Part shown: in pieces, positions 1 through 6,728 of the stretch
How the letters are laid out: each line of letters opens with the position of its first letter
Numbering within the stretch: the first letter of the stretch is position 1
From: an uncultured Clostridia bacterium
GTDB lineage: Bacteria > Bacillota > Clostridia > TANB77 > CAG-508
Direction of reading: 5' to 3'
Length of the DNA stretch: 14,628 nucleotides
NCBI GenBank assembly: GCA_934167135.1
Contig: CAKPKI010000036.1
Coordinates: forward strand, 1 to 14,628
Made by a program: the position numbers and the translations under genes
Notes under the pieces: model-generated
What the model saw: only the letters and a program-made list of their open reading frames with translations
Told to the model about the DNA's origin: nothing
Database searches by the model: none

Positions 1-980
1 ACCTCTGTTTCAAGTCCTCCCATAACTCCCGCAAGTCCTACACCATGTGTGCTGTCTGCTATTACTATATCATCTGAGCTTAATGTTCTTTCTATATTAT
101 CAAGTGTTGTAAGTTTTTCTCCTTCTTCTGCCATTCTTACAACTAGCTTATTTCCAAGTCTATCTGCATCATAGAAATGTAATGGTTGACCTAATTCTAA
201 CATTACATAGTTACTGATGTCTACTACATTGTTTATTGGTCTTATTCCTGAAGCTATTAATCTATTTTTTATGAATGCTGGGCTTTCTTTAATTTCTACA
301 TCTTCTACTTTTTTTACTAATAACATTGAACAGTTTTCTGTTTTTACTTGTGTTTCAAAGTTTTTATTGATGTCTTCTCCTTCTTCTTTATGTTCAAGTT
401 CTACATCTTTTACCTTTTTATCATAAATTGCACCTATTTCATATGCCATTCCTAAAATACTTAGCAAATCTCCTCTGTTTGCTGTTAGTTCAAAGTCGAT
501 TACACTGTCATCCATTTTCATATATTTTATTGGGTCTTCTCCTGGTATAGCATCTTCTCCAAGTTCTGCTATTCCTTCTGAATCTTCTGGTTTTAAGAAT
601 TTGTGTTCTATTCCAAGTTCTGCTATTGAACATAACATTCCATTTGATTCTTGACCTCTTATTACACCTTTTTTTATTGTTTTATCTGGCAATACGGCTC
701 CATCTAATGCTACTATTACTTTTATTCCTTTTCTTGCATTTGGTGCCCCACATACTATATCTAAAACTTCGTTTCCTATATTAACTTTGCATAAATGTAA
801 ATGGTCTGAATCTGGATGGTCTTTACATTCTACTATTTCACCTATTACCAATTTTGTTGCATTTATTAATTTTTCTGCTGAATCGTATTCATTTCCCACT
901 CTTGTCATGTCTTCTGCTAATTGCTTAACATCAACATCTATGTCTACATAGTCTTTTACAAAATTTGTACTTAATTTCAT
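1..980 (-). CDS. pheT: Phenylalanine--tRNA ligase beta subunit, partial (C-terminus beyond window)
   Basis: This is the beta subunit of the (alpha-beta)2 phenylalanyl-tRNA synthetase, which charges tRNA-Phe in the cytoplasm. The visible 326 codons begin MKLSTNFVKDYVDID, the usual PheT start. An EMAP/OB-fold tRNA-binding domain follows at about residues 40-150, with the motifs HPDSDHLHLCKV and IVCGAPNAR. After it comes the editing-domain region, with ELTANRGDLLS and later RPINNVVDISNYVMLELGQPLHFYD. The ATG at 978-980 was chosen because AGGAGG lies 7 bases upstream; a nearer-upstream ATG hits a stop after two codons. Only 46 bases separate it from the pheS stop, so the two genes share the T-box-controlled transcript. 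The rest of the protein, normally about 800 residues in total, lies beyond position 1. No disruptions are visible. Confidence 0.97.
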   Translation of the reverse strand, partial: MKLSTNFVKDYVDIDVDVKQLAEDMTRVGNEYDSAEKLINATKLVIGEIVECKDHPDSDHLHLCKVNIGNEVLDIVCGAPNARKGIKVIVALDGAVLPDKTIKKGVIRGQESNGMLCSIAELGIEHKFLKPEDSEGIAELGEDAIPGEDPIKYMKMDDSVIDFELTANRGDLLSILGMAYEIGAIYDKKVKDVELEHKEEGEDINKNFETQVKTENCSMLLVKKVEDVEIKESPAFIKNRLIASGIRPINNVVDISNYVMLELGQPLHFYDADRLGNKLVVRMAEEGEKLTTLDNIERTLSSDDIVIADSTHGVGLAGVMGGLETE

Positions 981-1026
981 TTCATTTCCTCCTATTTCTA
1001 CTTGTAAAAAGAATAGTTATATTGCT

Positions 1027-2082
1027 TTACAAGTTATCTTCGTCCTTTCTGTCAAATTGTGATAAAAAGCGTATATCATTTGCATACAAATATCTTACAT
1101 CTGGAATTCCATATTTAAACATTGCTAAACGCTCTAAACCCGTTCCAAAAGCAAATCCACTATATTTTTCTGGGTCATATCCATTCATTTTTAGTACATT
1201 TGGGTGTACAATTCCTGAACCAAGAACTTCTATCCACCCTGTTTGCTTACATAAGCTACATCCTTTTCCACCACATTTAAAACATGTTACATCAACTTCA
1301 TATGATGGTTCTGTAAATGGGAAATAACTTGGTCTGAAACGTAGTTCTGAATTTTTTCCTATTAATTTTTTTACAAACACTTCTAGTGTTCCTTTTAAGT
1401 CTGCTAATGATACATTTCTTTCTTTTTTGTCTATTACAAGTCCTTCTACTTGGCTAAATTGATGCGAATGTGTTGCATCATCTTCTCTACGATATGTTTT
1501 TCCAGCACATATCATTCTTATTGGTGTTTTTTCTGTGTTTGCTAACATTGTTCTTGCCTGAACTGCTGATGTTTGTGTTCTTAGTAAGTGCTCTTTTGTA
1601 ATATAAAAACTGTCTTGCATATCCCTTGCTGGATGACCTTTTGGTAGATTTAATCTTTCAAAACAAAATTCGTCTGTTTCTAATTCTGGTCCTGATATAA
1701 CATCATATCCCATTGATACAAATAGGTCTTCTACTTCTTCTATTACTCTGTTTACAGGATGTTTACTTCCTCTTTTTATTTTGGTTCCTGGTAATGTTAT
1801 ATCTATTGTTTCATTTTCTATTTTTTCTGCTAACATGTTTTCCATTATTGCTTCTTCTGCAATTGATATTTTTTCTTCTATTGATTTTCTGGCTTGGTTT
1901 ACTAATGCTCCTACCTTTGGTCTTTCTTCTGCTGATAAACTTCCTAGTGTTTTTAATAAACTTGATAATTCACTTTTCTTTCCTAACATTTTTACTTTGA
2001 AGTCTTGTAATTCTTGTGAATTTTTGATTTCTTTTATTTTTTCTTCTGCTTGTTTTTTGATTTCTTCAATCTTTTCTTGCAT
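1027..2082 (-). CDS. pheS: Phenylalanine--tRNA ligase alpha subunit
   Basis: This is the catalytic alpha subunit of phenylalanyl-tRNA synthetase, a class II enzyme that activates Phe with ATP. It has 351 residues, normal for bacterial PheS. An N-terminal coiled-coil arm (about residues 1-90) is rich in Lys and Glu. The catalytic core shows RTQTSAVQARTM, RRDDATHSHQF-like motif 2 (read here as YRREDDATHSHQF), FRPSYFPFTEPSYEVDV and the motif 3 region FGTGLERLAMFKYGI. A CxxC...CxxC segment (CFKCGGKGCSLC) precedes GWIEVLGSG, as in many bacterial homologues. I take the start MQEKIEEIKK because AGGAGG lies 7 bases upstream of that ATG. A longer reading frame adds 17 residues but runs into the terminator of the T-box leader and is not credible. 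It is first in the operon with pheT. Confidence 0.97.
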   Translation of the reverse strand: MQEKIEEIKKQAEEKIKEIKNSQELQDFKVKMLGKKSELSSLLKTLGSLSAEERPKVGALVNQARKSIEEKISIAEEAIMENMLAEKIENETIDITLPGTKIKRGSKHPVNRVIEEVEDLFVSMGYDVISGPELETDEFCFERLNLPKGHPARDMQDSFYITKEHLLRTQTSAVQARTMLANTEKTPIRMICAGKTYRREDDATHSHQFSQVEGLVIDKKERNVSLADLKGTLEVFVKKLIGKNSELRFRPSYFPFTEPSYEVDVTCFKCGGKGCSLCKQTGWIEVLGSGIVHPNVLKMNGYDPEKYSGFAFGTGLERLAMFKYGIPDVRYLYANDIRFLSQFDRKDEDNL

Positions 2083-2376
2083 TTTCCTTCCTCCTTTAAA
2101 ATTAGGTTGAATATTAAAAAGGAGCCTATTCATCCTTTTTTAGGACGAATGGCTCTTTCGTGGTACCACCTAAATTTATTAATAGTGCTTTTTTTCGCAC
2201 TTGATTAACCTCTTTGTAGTTTTAACGGTTCTACCGCTTCTTTCTACTTGCTTTGCTTTGAAAAGAAGATCTCTAAAGTGAAATTTCAATATATTTTGTA
2301 TAATAGCTCTCAGCTTTGCTATTTTCTCTGTAATACTTTTACATATATCTACTTTGCTTTGTCTTTGATTTTGTTT
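2083..2376 (-). promoter_or_regulatory. T-box leader (tRNA-Phe responsive) of pheST
   Basis: This untranslated leader senses uncharged tRNA-Phe and lets transcription into pheST proceed when charging is low. Seen on the minus strand: a T-box sequence UAGGUGGUACCACG at 2159-2172, then a terminator hairpin at 2122-2155 with a U run at 2116-2120. The specifier is most likely UUC at 2280-2282, followed by A and then the UUUAGAG tract typical of the 3' side of the specifier loop. Upstream, AGAGAAAAUAGC and GCUGAGAGCUAU resemble the Stem I AG-bulge and distal loop. The specifier choice is inferred from position and from the downstream genes. The leader starts about 7 bases after a good -10 box. Confidence 0.93.
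2116..2155 (-). terminator. T-box intrinsic terminator of the pheST leader
   Basis: On the minus strand GAGCC-ATTCGTCC pairs with GGATGAAT-A-GGCTC around a loop of A residues, followed by CTTTTT. The 5' arm can instead pair with the T-box sequence (2159-2172) to form the antiterminator, which is the standard switch. The start codon of pheS is 34 bases beyond the U run. Confidence 0.9.
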
Positions 2377-2382
2377 TTTCAT

Positions 2383-2411
2383 ATTTTATCACATTTTATT
2401 GTTTTTGTAAA
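2383..2411 (-). promoter_or_regulatory. Promoter of the T-box-pheST transcript
   Basis: The -35 box TTTACA (2406-2411) and -10 box TAAAAT (2383-2388) are separated by 17 bases, a good sigma-A-type match. The palindrome at 2430-2492 starts only 18 bases upstream of the -35 box. Confidence 0.7.
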
Positions 2412-2429
2412 TACCCAAAAGACATAAAA

Positions 2430-2492
2430 CAGGGTGATTTCATCAAATATTACAAAATTTTGCTATTTGTAATATTTGATGAAATTACCCTG
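2430..2492. repeat. 63-bp palindrome, probable minimal MITE made of IS end sequence
   Basis: Two 27-bp arms (2430-2456 and 2466-2492) are reverse complements with one mismatch, around a 9-base loop. Read on the minus strand, the element starts CAGGGTAATTTCATC and is identical for 50 consecutive bases to the left end of the ISAs1-type element at 13280-13329. Both tips end in CAGGG/CCCTG like that element. No 9-bp target duplication flanks it: 2421-2429 and 2493-2501 differ. It may also act as a terminator or transcript-stabilising hairpin, since A and T runs flank it. Confidence 0.75.
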
Positions 2493-2511
2493 TTTTTTAT
2501 ACATATTTAGG

Positions 2512-2541
2512 TTGCGGACATAGTCTGCCATATGATATAAT
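2512..2541 (+). promoter_or_regulatory. Promoter of the DUF3592-like gene
   Basis: An extended -10 (TGATATAAT, 2533-2541) lies 18 bases after a weak -35, TTGCGG (2512-2517). The coding start is 43 bases downstream of the -10 box. Confidence 0.55.
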
Positions 2542-2584
2542 TGAGTTATGAAATATAAGAATAAAATTTAGGAGGGATAAATTA

Positions 2585-3124
2585 ATGAGTAAAAATTCCA
2601 AAGAAAACCAAAATCAGATTAAAACTAAATATTCATGGCAATTTTGGTGTTTAGTATCTGTATTTATTTCGATAACTGTTATTATTATTCTGTTACCACT
2701 ATTGTCAATCAAGGCATTGGTCCAAGATATTCAACTTATATCTTATGAAAACAAAGTTGAAGGTACTGTTACTGTAGCAGAATTTAAAGGAGGAAGATTG
2801 GAATCTCATGCATCAGATAGTGGAGAGGATCATCATTTTGACGAAGTTCATTATATTATAGCATTTGACGAAGAAACATCAGGATACAATCAATACGAAT
2901 ATCATGCTAAAAATATAATCGCCTCTGAAAAAAATGTTGGCGATCGTTATATTGTACTATTTAACAATATAGAAAATCCAGAATTAATTCAAAAAGAAGA
3001 TATTATGGCAGACAATATAATATTATTTTTATTTTCTGCTCTCGTCATCATAGTAATAATCTTAAGAAAAAAACTTTATATGTGGCTAACAAAAATCTCT
3101 GAAAAATTTGAAACTTTTATATAA
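2585..3124 (+). CDS. Two-helix membrane protein with a DUF3592-like domain
   Basis: The 179-residue protein has a hydrophobic helix at about residues 19-45 and a second at about 143-162, with a basic tail RKKLYMWLTK. The segment between them (about 57-140) follows the pattern of DUF3592 proteins. It opens with a GTVTVAEF strand, then has a tyrosine- and histidine-rich part (DEVHYIIAF), a GDRYIVLFNN strand and an N-NPEL turn before the second helix. The family is known mostly as small membrane proteins without an assigned biochemical role, so none is given here. ATG is preceded by AGGAGG with 9 bases spacing. It stands alone on the plus strand, with its own promoter and a following hairpin. 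The domain assignment comes from sequence pattern, not a search. Confidence 0.85.
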   Translation: MSKNSKENQNQIKTKYSWQFWCLVSVFISITVIIILLPLLSIKALVQDIQLISYENKVEGTVTVAEFKGGRLESHASDSGEDHHFDEVHYIIAFDEETSGYNQYEYHAKNIIASEKNVGDRYIVLFNNIENPELIQKEDIMADNIILFLFSALVIIVIILRKKLYMWLTKISEKFETFI

Positions 3125-3185
3125 GTCTAATCAATATATTATAGCTACATAACTAGCAATAAACTATATTATAAATTATTTATTA

Positions 3186-3217
3186 AAGAAGATACTACAA
3201 TCAATTAGTATCTTCTT
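3186..3217 (+). terminator. Terminator after the DUF3592-like gene
   Basis: A perfect 12-bp stem (AAGAAGATACTA with its complement at 3206-3217) surrounds an 8-base loop and is followed by CATTTTAGTT. The T run is weak. It lies 61 bases past the stop codon and could also end minus-strand transcription from the dinD remnant. Confidence 0.6.
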
Positions 3218-3251
3218 CATTTTAGTTCTTAACTTTCAACTGATTAATCTT

Positions 3252-3792
3252 TTATTTTTCAAGTTGTTTTAAACTTTTTTAGGAGTAGACAAATTTTCAG
3301 GCATTGTTCCGTCCAGCTTCTTCAATTGCTTTTCTAACTATTTTTCTAATTTTGTTATGAGTATCACAAGCTTTCTTCTCTGTATCAACTTTATCTCTTT
3401 TTAATCTTGATTCAGTTTGTGTAATACGAAATAGATTAGCTGCAAGTTCTTCACTGCCCATATTATCTAAAATATCTTCTCTATATCTCAATTCTTTTCT
3501 TTTAGCAATATCATCAGCTGTTTCACCATTATATAATCCTTTATATCCACTGTTATGGAATTTATCAAAATTTTTAACTCCTGCTTTTTTGACAGTTTGA
3601 TTAAGTGAATAATTACCTTTTCTTGTTAAATTTCTTTGATAAAATCTTTTTTCTTCTTCAGTAAGTAAGCTATATTCCTTTTCCAGAAATTATTGGCTTA
3701 CTGATGTCAGTAAAACAATCTTCTATTGATATTTCGCTATTTTGGCAGGCAATTATTGCTTTATCAATAATCTTTTTAAAATTTTTCCATTC
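3252..3792 (-). pseudogene. dinD: Broken dinD (DNA-damage-inducible protein D) remnant
   Basis: Several frames together read as DinD, a protein known as SOS-induced in enterobacteria and linked there to RecA inhibition. Upstream piece (to a TAG at 3670-3672): WKNFKKIIDKAIIAC, then DCFTDISKPIISGKG. Main piece (3297-3686, 129 codons): EYSLLTEEEKRFYQRNLTRKG, HNSGYKGLYNG and the hallmark DNMGSEELAANLFR-TQTE. About 50 residues usual between these pieces (the SRYACYL...QTYFA part) are missing, and the frame changes there. At the end, an extra base turns the usual GGTMPE into GRNNA-stop. One more lost A in the tract for TPKKSLKQLEK disrupts the original tail, whose natural stop would be at 3252-3254. 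The normal N-terminus is absent; IS256 sequence replaces it. Clearly non-functional. Confidence 0.85.
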
Positions 3793-4033
3793 CTCAGCTT
3801 CACCTAGAACACTATCTGTTATTTCTGAAACTGTTTCTGCTGAAATATTAAATCCATAATATATCTTCTATTGTATCTGCTATATCTCTTTGGATCATTC
3901 CTTTGGCATACATAGATAACACTTTATCCTCTATTCCTGATACATCGCTTGTTCTTTTGGGGATTGCTTTCGGTTCAAATGTTGCTTGTGCTAGTGCTAC
4001 ACTTTTTGGATCTCTTTTTATCTTTTTTCCCAT
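3787..4033 (-). pseudogene. IS256-family transposase, internally deleted N-terminal fragment
   Basis: The frame starts MGKKIKRDPKSVALAQA, a normal IS256-family beginning, with GGAGG 6 bases before the ATG. It jumps straight to FEPKAIPKRTSDVSGIEDKV and LSMYAKGM-QRDIADTIEDI, so about 80 residues of the usual N-terminal region are gone. One extra T near 3857 then causes a shift. In the next frame the family sequence resumes as YGFNISAETVSEITD before merging into dinD sequence at about EEW (3787-3800). All three catalytic acidic residues of the mutator-type DDE domain lie further downstream in this family and are absent. The piece cannot be an active transposase. Confidence 0.85.
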
Positions 4034-4147
4034 TTCTTTCCTCCATTTTATTTTATTATATATTTTTTTACAAAAAAGTAAAGTGTATAAGTTTTTTTTG
4101 GTACCTTTAACTTACACACTTTTTTGTAATATTATTAAATTTCCCTG
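4034..4147. other. IS256 remnant upstream region with an imperfect inverted repeat
   Basis: The segment 4070-4093 and its partner 4109-4127 can pair (AGTGTATAAGTT against AACTTACACACT, plus the A6/T6 tracts) around GGTACC-containing sequence. It lies directly upstream of the transposase start. By position it could be the old terminal region of the IS256-type element. I cannot identify the exact end or a target duplication. Confidence 0.4.
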
Positions 4148-4175
4148 GACATACCAGAAAATTTTCTGGTATGTC
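4148..4175. repeat. Perfect 28-bp palindrome
   Basis: GACATACCAG and CTGGTATGTC flank a self-complementary AAAATTTT centre. It lies 11 bases beyond the stop codon of the orphan coiled-coil gene. The bases following it on the minus strand are not T-rich (CCAGGG), so it is not a classical terminator, though it may end or protect that transcript. Confidence 0.6.
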
Positions 4176-4186
4176 TTAATTCAAGC

Positions 4187-4969
4187 TTATGTTTCATTCT
4201 CCTCATCAATTAATCCCTGTTTTTTTAGTAAGATGATTACTTTTTCATCATCTACTAACAGTTTGTATTTTATGTCATCAACAAAATACTTAGTTACTAA
4301 TTTGATGAAGTTTCTTACTTCTTTGGCTTCTTCCATGTCATTAAACAGAAAGATATCTTCTGCTGACATTTCAGAAGTGAGTACAACATCTGATAAATCA
4401 TCTAATTGCACCCCTTCCATTTGCACCACTGAAATCATCGTTCCAAAACATGGTAGCTTTCCTTTATAATTAGGAGCCACTAGAAATATGTTTTTAGAAT
4501 CAATTTCTTTAATTTGGATAATAAGTTTTTCTTTGTTTTGGTCCAATTTTTCTCTGTCTTTATTCAGTCTTTCTAACTGTTTTTTTAGTTCTTTCAATTC
4601 AATTTCTACTTGTTCTACTTTCTTTTCTGTCTGCTCTTTTTCGGTCTTATTTTTAGTTATTTTTTTTTCTATAGAACTTAACTCAGTTGCCATCTCCTGT
4701 CTTGATGCTCCAATTTCCTTCTGTTTTTCTACTTTCTCCTTACATGAAATTTTTTTATTGCCAACTCTACTCCGAGCAACAATATATTTATTGCTTGCTT
4801 TTAATAATCTAGGATAGTCTTTATCGTTTACAATTTTTGAGACTACTCTTTTTAATTCCTCCTCTGTCATTCCATACTTCGGAGCTAAGTCCGCAAAAGT
4901 TTTGTGTCCCTCCAGAATTTGAGAGATTATACTTTCTGGTGTTACCCGTAATTTGCCTTCTTGAATCAT
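4187..4969 (-). CDS. Orphan protein with predicted helix-turn-helix and long coiled coil
   Basis: I do not recognise a named family. The 260 residues split into three parts. Residues 8-50 (PESIISQILEGHKTFADLAPKYGMTEEELKRVV, given here as one reading from T10 onward) have the spacing of a helix-turn-helix. Residues 78-158 are almost entirely charged heptads and must form a coiled coil. Residues 160-250 form a mixed alpha/beta C-terminal domain with IFLVAPNYKG, GTMISVVQMEGVQ and YKLLVDDEKVIILLKKQG. No signal peptide or membrane helix is seen, so it is probably cytoplasmic. The ATG has AAGGAGG 7 bases upstream. It is transcribed alone from its own promoter (5001-5029). A DNA-binding dimer is a reasonable guess, but nothing in the sequence shows a target. 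Its neighbours are mobile remnants, so it may belong to the accessory gene pool. Confidence 0.8.
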   Translation of the reverse strand: MIQEGKLRVTPESIISQILEGHKTFADLAPKYGMTEEELKRVVSKIVNDKDYPRLLKASNKYIVARSRVGNKKISCKEKVEKQKEIGASRQEMATELSSIEKKITKNKTEKEQTEKKVEQVEIELKELKKQLERLNKDREKLDQNKEKLIIQIKEIDSKNIFLVAPNYKGKLPCFGTMISVVQMEGVQLDDLSDVVLTSEMSAEDIFLFNDMEEAKEVRNFIKLVTKYFVDDIKYKLLVDDEKVIILLKKQGLIDEENET

Positions 4970-5000
4970 TTTTATTCCTCCTTTTGGATTTTTCTATTGC

Positions 5001-5029
5001 ATTATAACATATATTACTACATTTTGCAA
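5001..5029 (-). promoter_or_regulatory. Promoter of the orphan coiled-coil gene
   Basis: TTGCAA (5024-5029), a 17-base spacer and TATAAT (5001-5006) make a strong sigma-A-type promoter 32 bases before the start codon. Confidence 0.7.
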
Positions 5030-5086
5030 TACTATGTTAACCATTACAATAATTTTTATATATTCTAATACCTTTTCCAAGTACTC

Positions 5087-6544
5087 TTAGTTTCCAATAG
5101 GTGCAAAATCATCTGTTACTAACCCTTTATTTGTTTTAAAATCCAAAACTTGCATATTTAAATACTGTGAATATTCTTCATACTTTGCTTCATCTGTAAT
5201 TGTAGTCCCTTTTAACCCTACTAGAATTAAATTCTGAATATCACTTTTTTCTGTATTTGTTACCTTAAAAATTTTAACATCATCAAAAACAGCTTTATAT
5301 GTTGCATACTCATATTCTATAAATTTTGAATCCTTTCCGTCTAATGAAGAAATTATATTTGTAATAACTACTCCATTGTCATTCAACATATTTTTAGCAT
5401 TTACTAATGCTTCATATGTTGTTAATTCAAATGGTGCATTCATTCCTTTAAATGCATCTATTAAAATAGTATCATATTTATTTTTACTATAATTCAAATA
5501 GCTTCTACCATCTTGGCTATATGTTTTTAATCGTTCATCATTAATATTTAACCCAAATTGTTCTACTGCAATTTGGGTCATTTTATCATCTATTTCAACT
5601 ACATCTATTGTTTTGTCATTATATTTTTGTAAATAATGAATTGGATATGTATATGCTGCACCTCCTATTAAAAGAGTTGACTTAGCTTCTTTATTAAAAT
5701 ATTCAAACAAATCATAATATCTTAAATATTTTGCTCCCATTTCTCCTGTTTCTGCATCTATGTATGATTCTAATCCTGTATCAACTTGCAATGTTTTATA
5801 TGTTGTCTTTTGAGTTTGTATCTGTTTTACCCATATTCTACTATATTGTGAATCTGTATCTAAAATTATATCAGGATTACTTGCCTTAAATGCAATTCTT
5901 CCTAGAATAATAAATATTATCATTATAAATACAAAAAATATATTTATATATATTGTTTTTTTGTCTAATTTTTCTCTTGCAATTAGTGACATTAAAAATA
6001 ATATTATTGTTACACTAACATTTATATTTGTTACTCCAATATTTGGTATTAATACAAAACCCATTAAGAATGTTCCAACTATACTTCCAATTGTTGATAA
6101 TGATGATATTTTGCCTGATAATGAACCAATTTCTTTTTCTTCTTTGCTTTTTATTTTTACCGCATATGGCGAAATCATTGCTAATATAAAACTTGGAATT
6201 GAAAATACTATTATTGCACATAATATTGCTGATATTATTAAATTTGGAATTAGGTTTGCTATTATCTTTACTATAAATGTTTCTAATAATGGAATTGCAC
6301 TTGTTGCTAATGCTGAATATAATAGTATATTTGCTAATTTATTTATATTTGCATTTTTATCTGCATTTTTTCCACCTATCCAATATCCTAAACTCATACT
6401 TACTAAAATTATCCCTATAATACTTGTCCATACTACATTTGAGCTTCCTACATATGGTGATAATATTCTTGCTGCTATTAATTCTAATCCCATTCCTATG
6501 GCTCCCCCTAAGAATACTATTATTTCTAATTTATATTTTTTCAT
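5087..6544 (-). CDS. Membrane protein with C-terminal spermidine-synthase-like domain
   Basis: The 485-residue protein has about seven hydrophobic helices in residues 1-215, beginning LEIIVFLGGAIGMGLELIAARILSPYVG. This is the typical start of fused membrane/spermidine-synthase-like proteins. A soluble Rossmann methyltransferase-like domain fills about 235-485. In it I see LLIGGAAYTYP (291-301) at the nucleotide-binding loop, VVEIDD (315-320), QDGRSYL (344-350) and YDTILIDAFKG (357-367). True spermidine synthases carry a GGGDG-like loop; here an acidic residue is missing from that loop. Aminopropyl transfer is therefore doubtful, and no speD or other polyamine gene is nearby. The ATG has AGGAGG only 4 bases upstream. 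An extended -10 (TGTTATAAT) lies just upstream. Substrate and membrane role are unknown. Confidence 0.88.
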   Translation of the reverse strand: MKKYKLEIIVFLGGAIGMGLELIAARILSPYVGSSNVVWTSIIGIILVSMSLGYWIGGKNADKNANINKLANILLYSALATSAIPLLETFIVKIIANLIPNLIISAILCAIIVFSIPSFILAMISPYAVKIKSKEEKEIGSLSGKISSLSTIGSIVGTFLMGFVLIPNIGVTNINVSVTIILFLMSLIAREKLDKKTIYINIFFVFIMIIFIILGRIAFKASNPDIILDTDSQYSRIWVKQIQTQKTTYKTLQVDTGLESYIDAETGEMGAKYLRYYDLFEYFNKEAKSTLLIGGAAYTYPIHYLQKYNDKTIDVVEIDDKMTQIAVEQFGLNINDERLKTYSQDGRSYLNYSKNKYDTILIDAFKGMNAPFELTTYEALVNAKNMLNDNGVVITNIISSLDGKDSKFIEYEYATYKAVFDDVKIFKVTNTEKSDIQNLILVGLKGTTITDEAKYEEYSQYLNMQVLDFKTNKGLVTDDFAPIGN

Positions 6545-6566
6545 GCTTCCTCCTTTTTACTTTGAT

Positions 6567-6595
6567 ATTATAACACATTCTTCTATTTTTTGCAT
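6567..6595 (-). promoter_or_regulatory. Promoter of the spermidine-synthase-like gene
   Basis: On the minus strand TGTTATAAT gives an extended -10 (TATAAT at 6567-6572). The -35 position (6590-6595) reads ATGCAA, a weak match. The start codon is 22 bases downstream. Confidence 0.5.
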
Positions 6596-6600
6596 ATTTT

Positions 6601-6630
6601 TTAAAATTTTTAATATACTATTTATATAAT
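6601..6630 (+). promoter_or_regulatory. Candidate plus-strand promoter for a small RNA
   Basis: TATAAT at 6625-6630 is a perfect -10 box, with a poor -35 (TTAAAA, 6601-6606) at 18 bases. The surroundings are extremely AT-rich, which raises the risk of a chance match. Confidence 0.35.
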
Positions 6631-6636
6631 ATTTTT

Positions 6637-6728
6637 TATGGAGGGGAACATATAACAATCCACGGTTAAACCCTTGAAGATCAAAATCAATAAAAGTTGG
6701 CTTTTATTGAGCCAACTTTTATTTTTTT
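6637..6728 (+). ncRNA. Candidate small RNA ending at the aspS terminator hairpin
   Basis: From about 6637 a plus-strand transcript would read GGAGGGGAACATATAAC, then ATCCACGGTTAAACCC, and end in the hairpin at 6691-6721 followed by seven T residues. The stretch 6641-6690 is much richer in G and C than its surroundings. It has no worthwhile ORF: ATG GAG GGG AAC ATA then stop. I do not recognise the family. Alternatively it is only the 3' flank of aspS. Confidence 0.3.
6691..6721 (-). terminator. Bidirectional intrinsic terminator after aspS
   Basis: A 12-bp perfect stem (TAAAAGTTGGCT with its complement at 6710-6721) surrounds a 7-base loop. On the plus strand it is followed by TTTTTTT, on the minus strand by ATTGATTTTG. 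The end of aspS (stop 6719-6721) overlaps the outer stem. Confidence 0.8.

Noticed and set aside
2179..2382. Minus-strand 67-residue open frame upstream of pheS
   Set aside because: It lies wholly within the T-box leader, ends close to the T-box sequence and has no ribosome binding site; the conserved RNA elements explain the sequence.
3903..4469. Plus-strand 188-residue open frame
   Set aside because: It crosses the IS256 fragment, the palindrome and the end of the orphan gene in antisense; both minus-strand genes have clear starts and family sequence or codon pattern.
5961..6629. Plus-strand 222-residue open frame
   Set aside because: It is the antisense shadow of the membrane-helix part of the spermidine-synthase-like gene, lacks a good ribosome site, and its hydrophobic composition mirrors AT-rich codons of the other strand.
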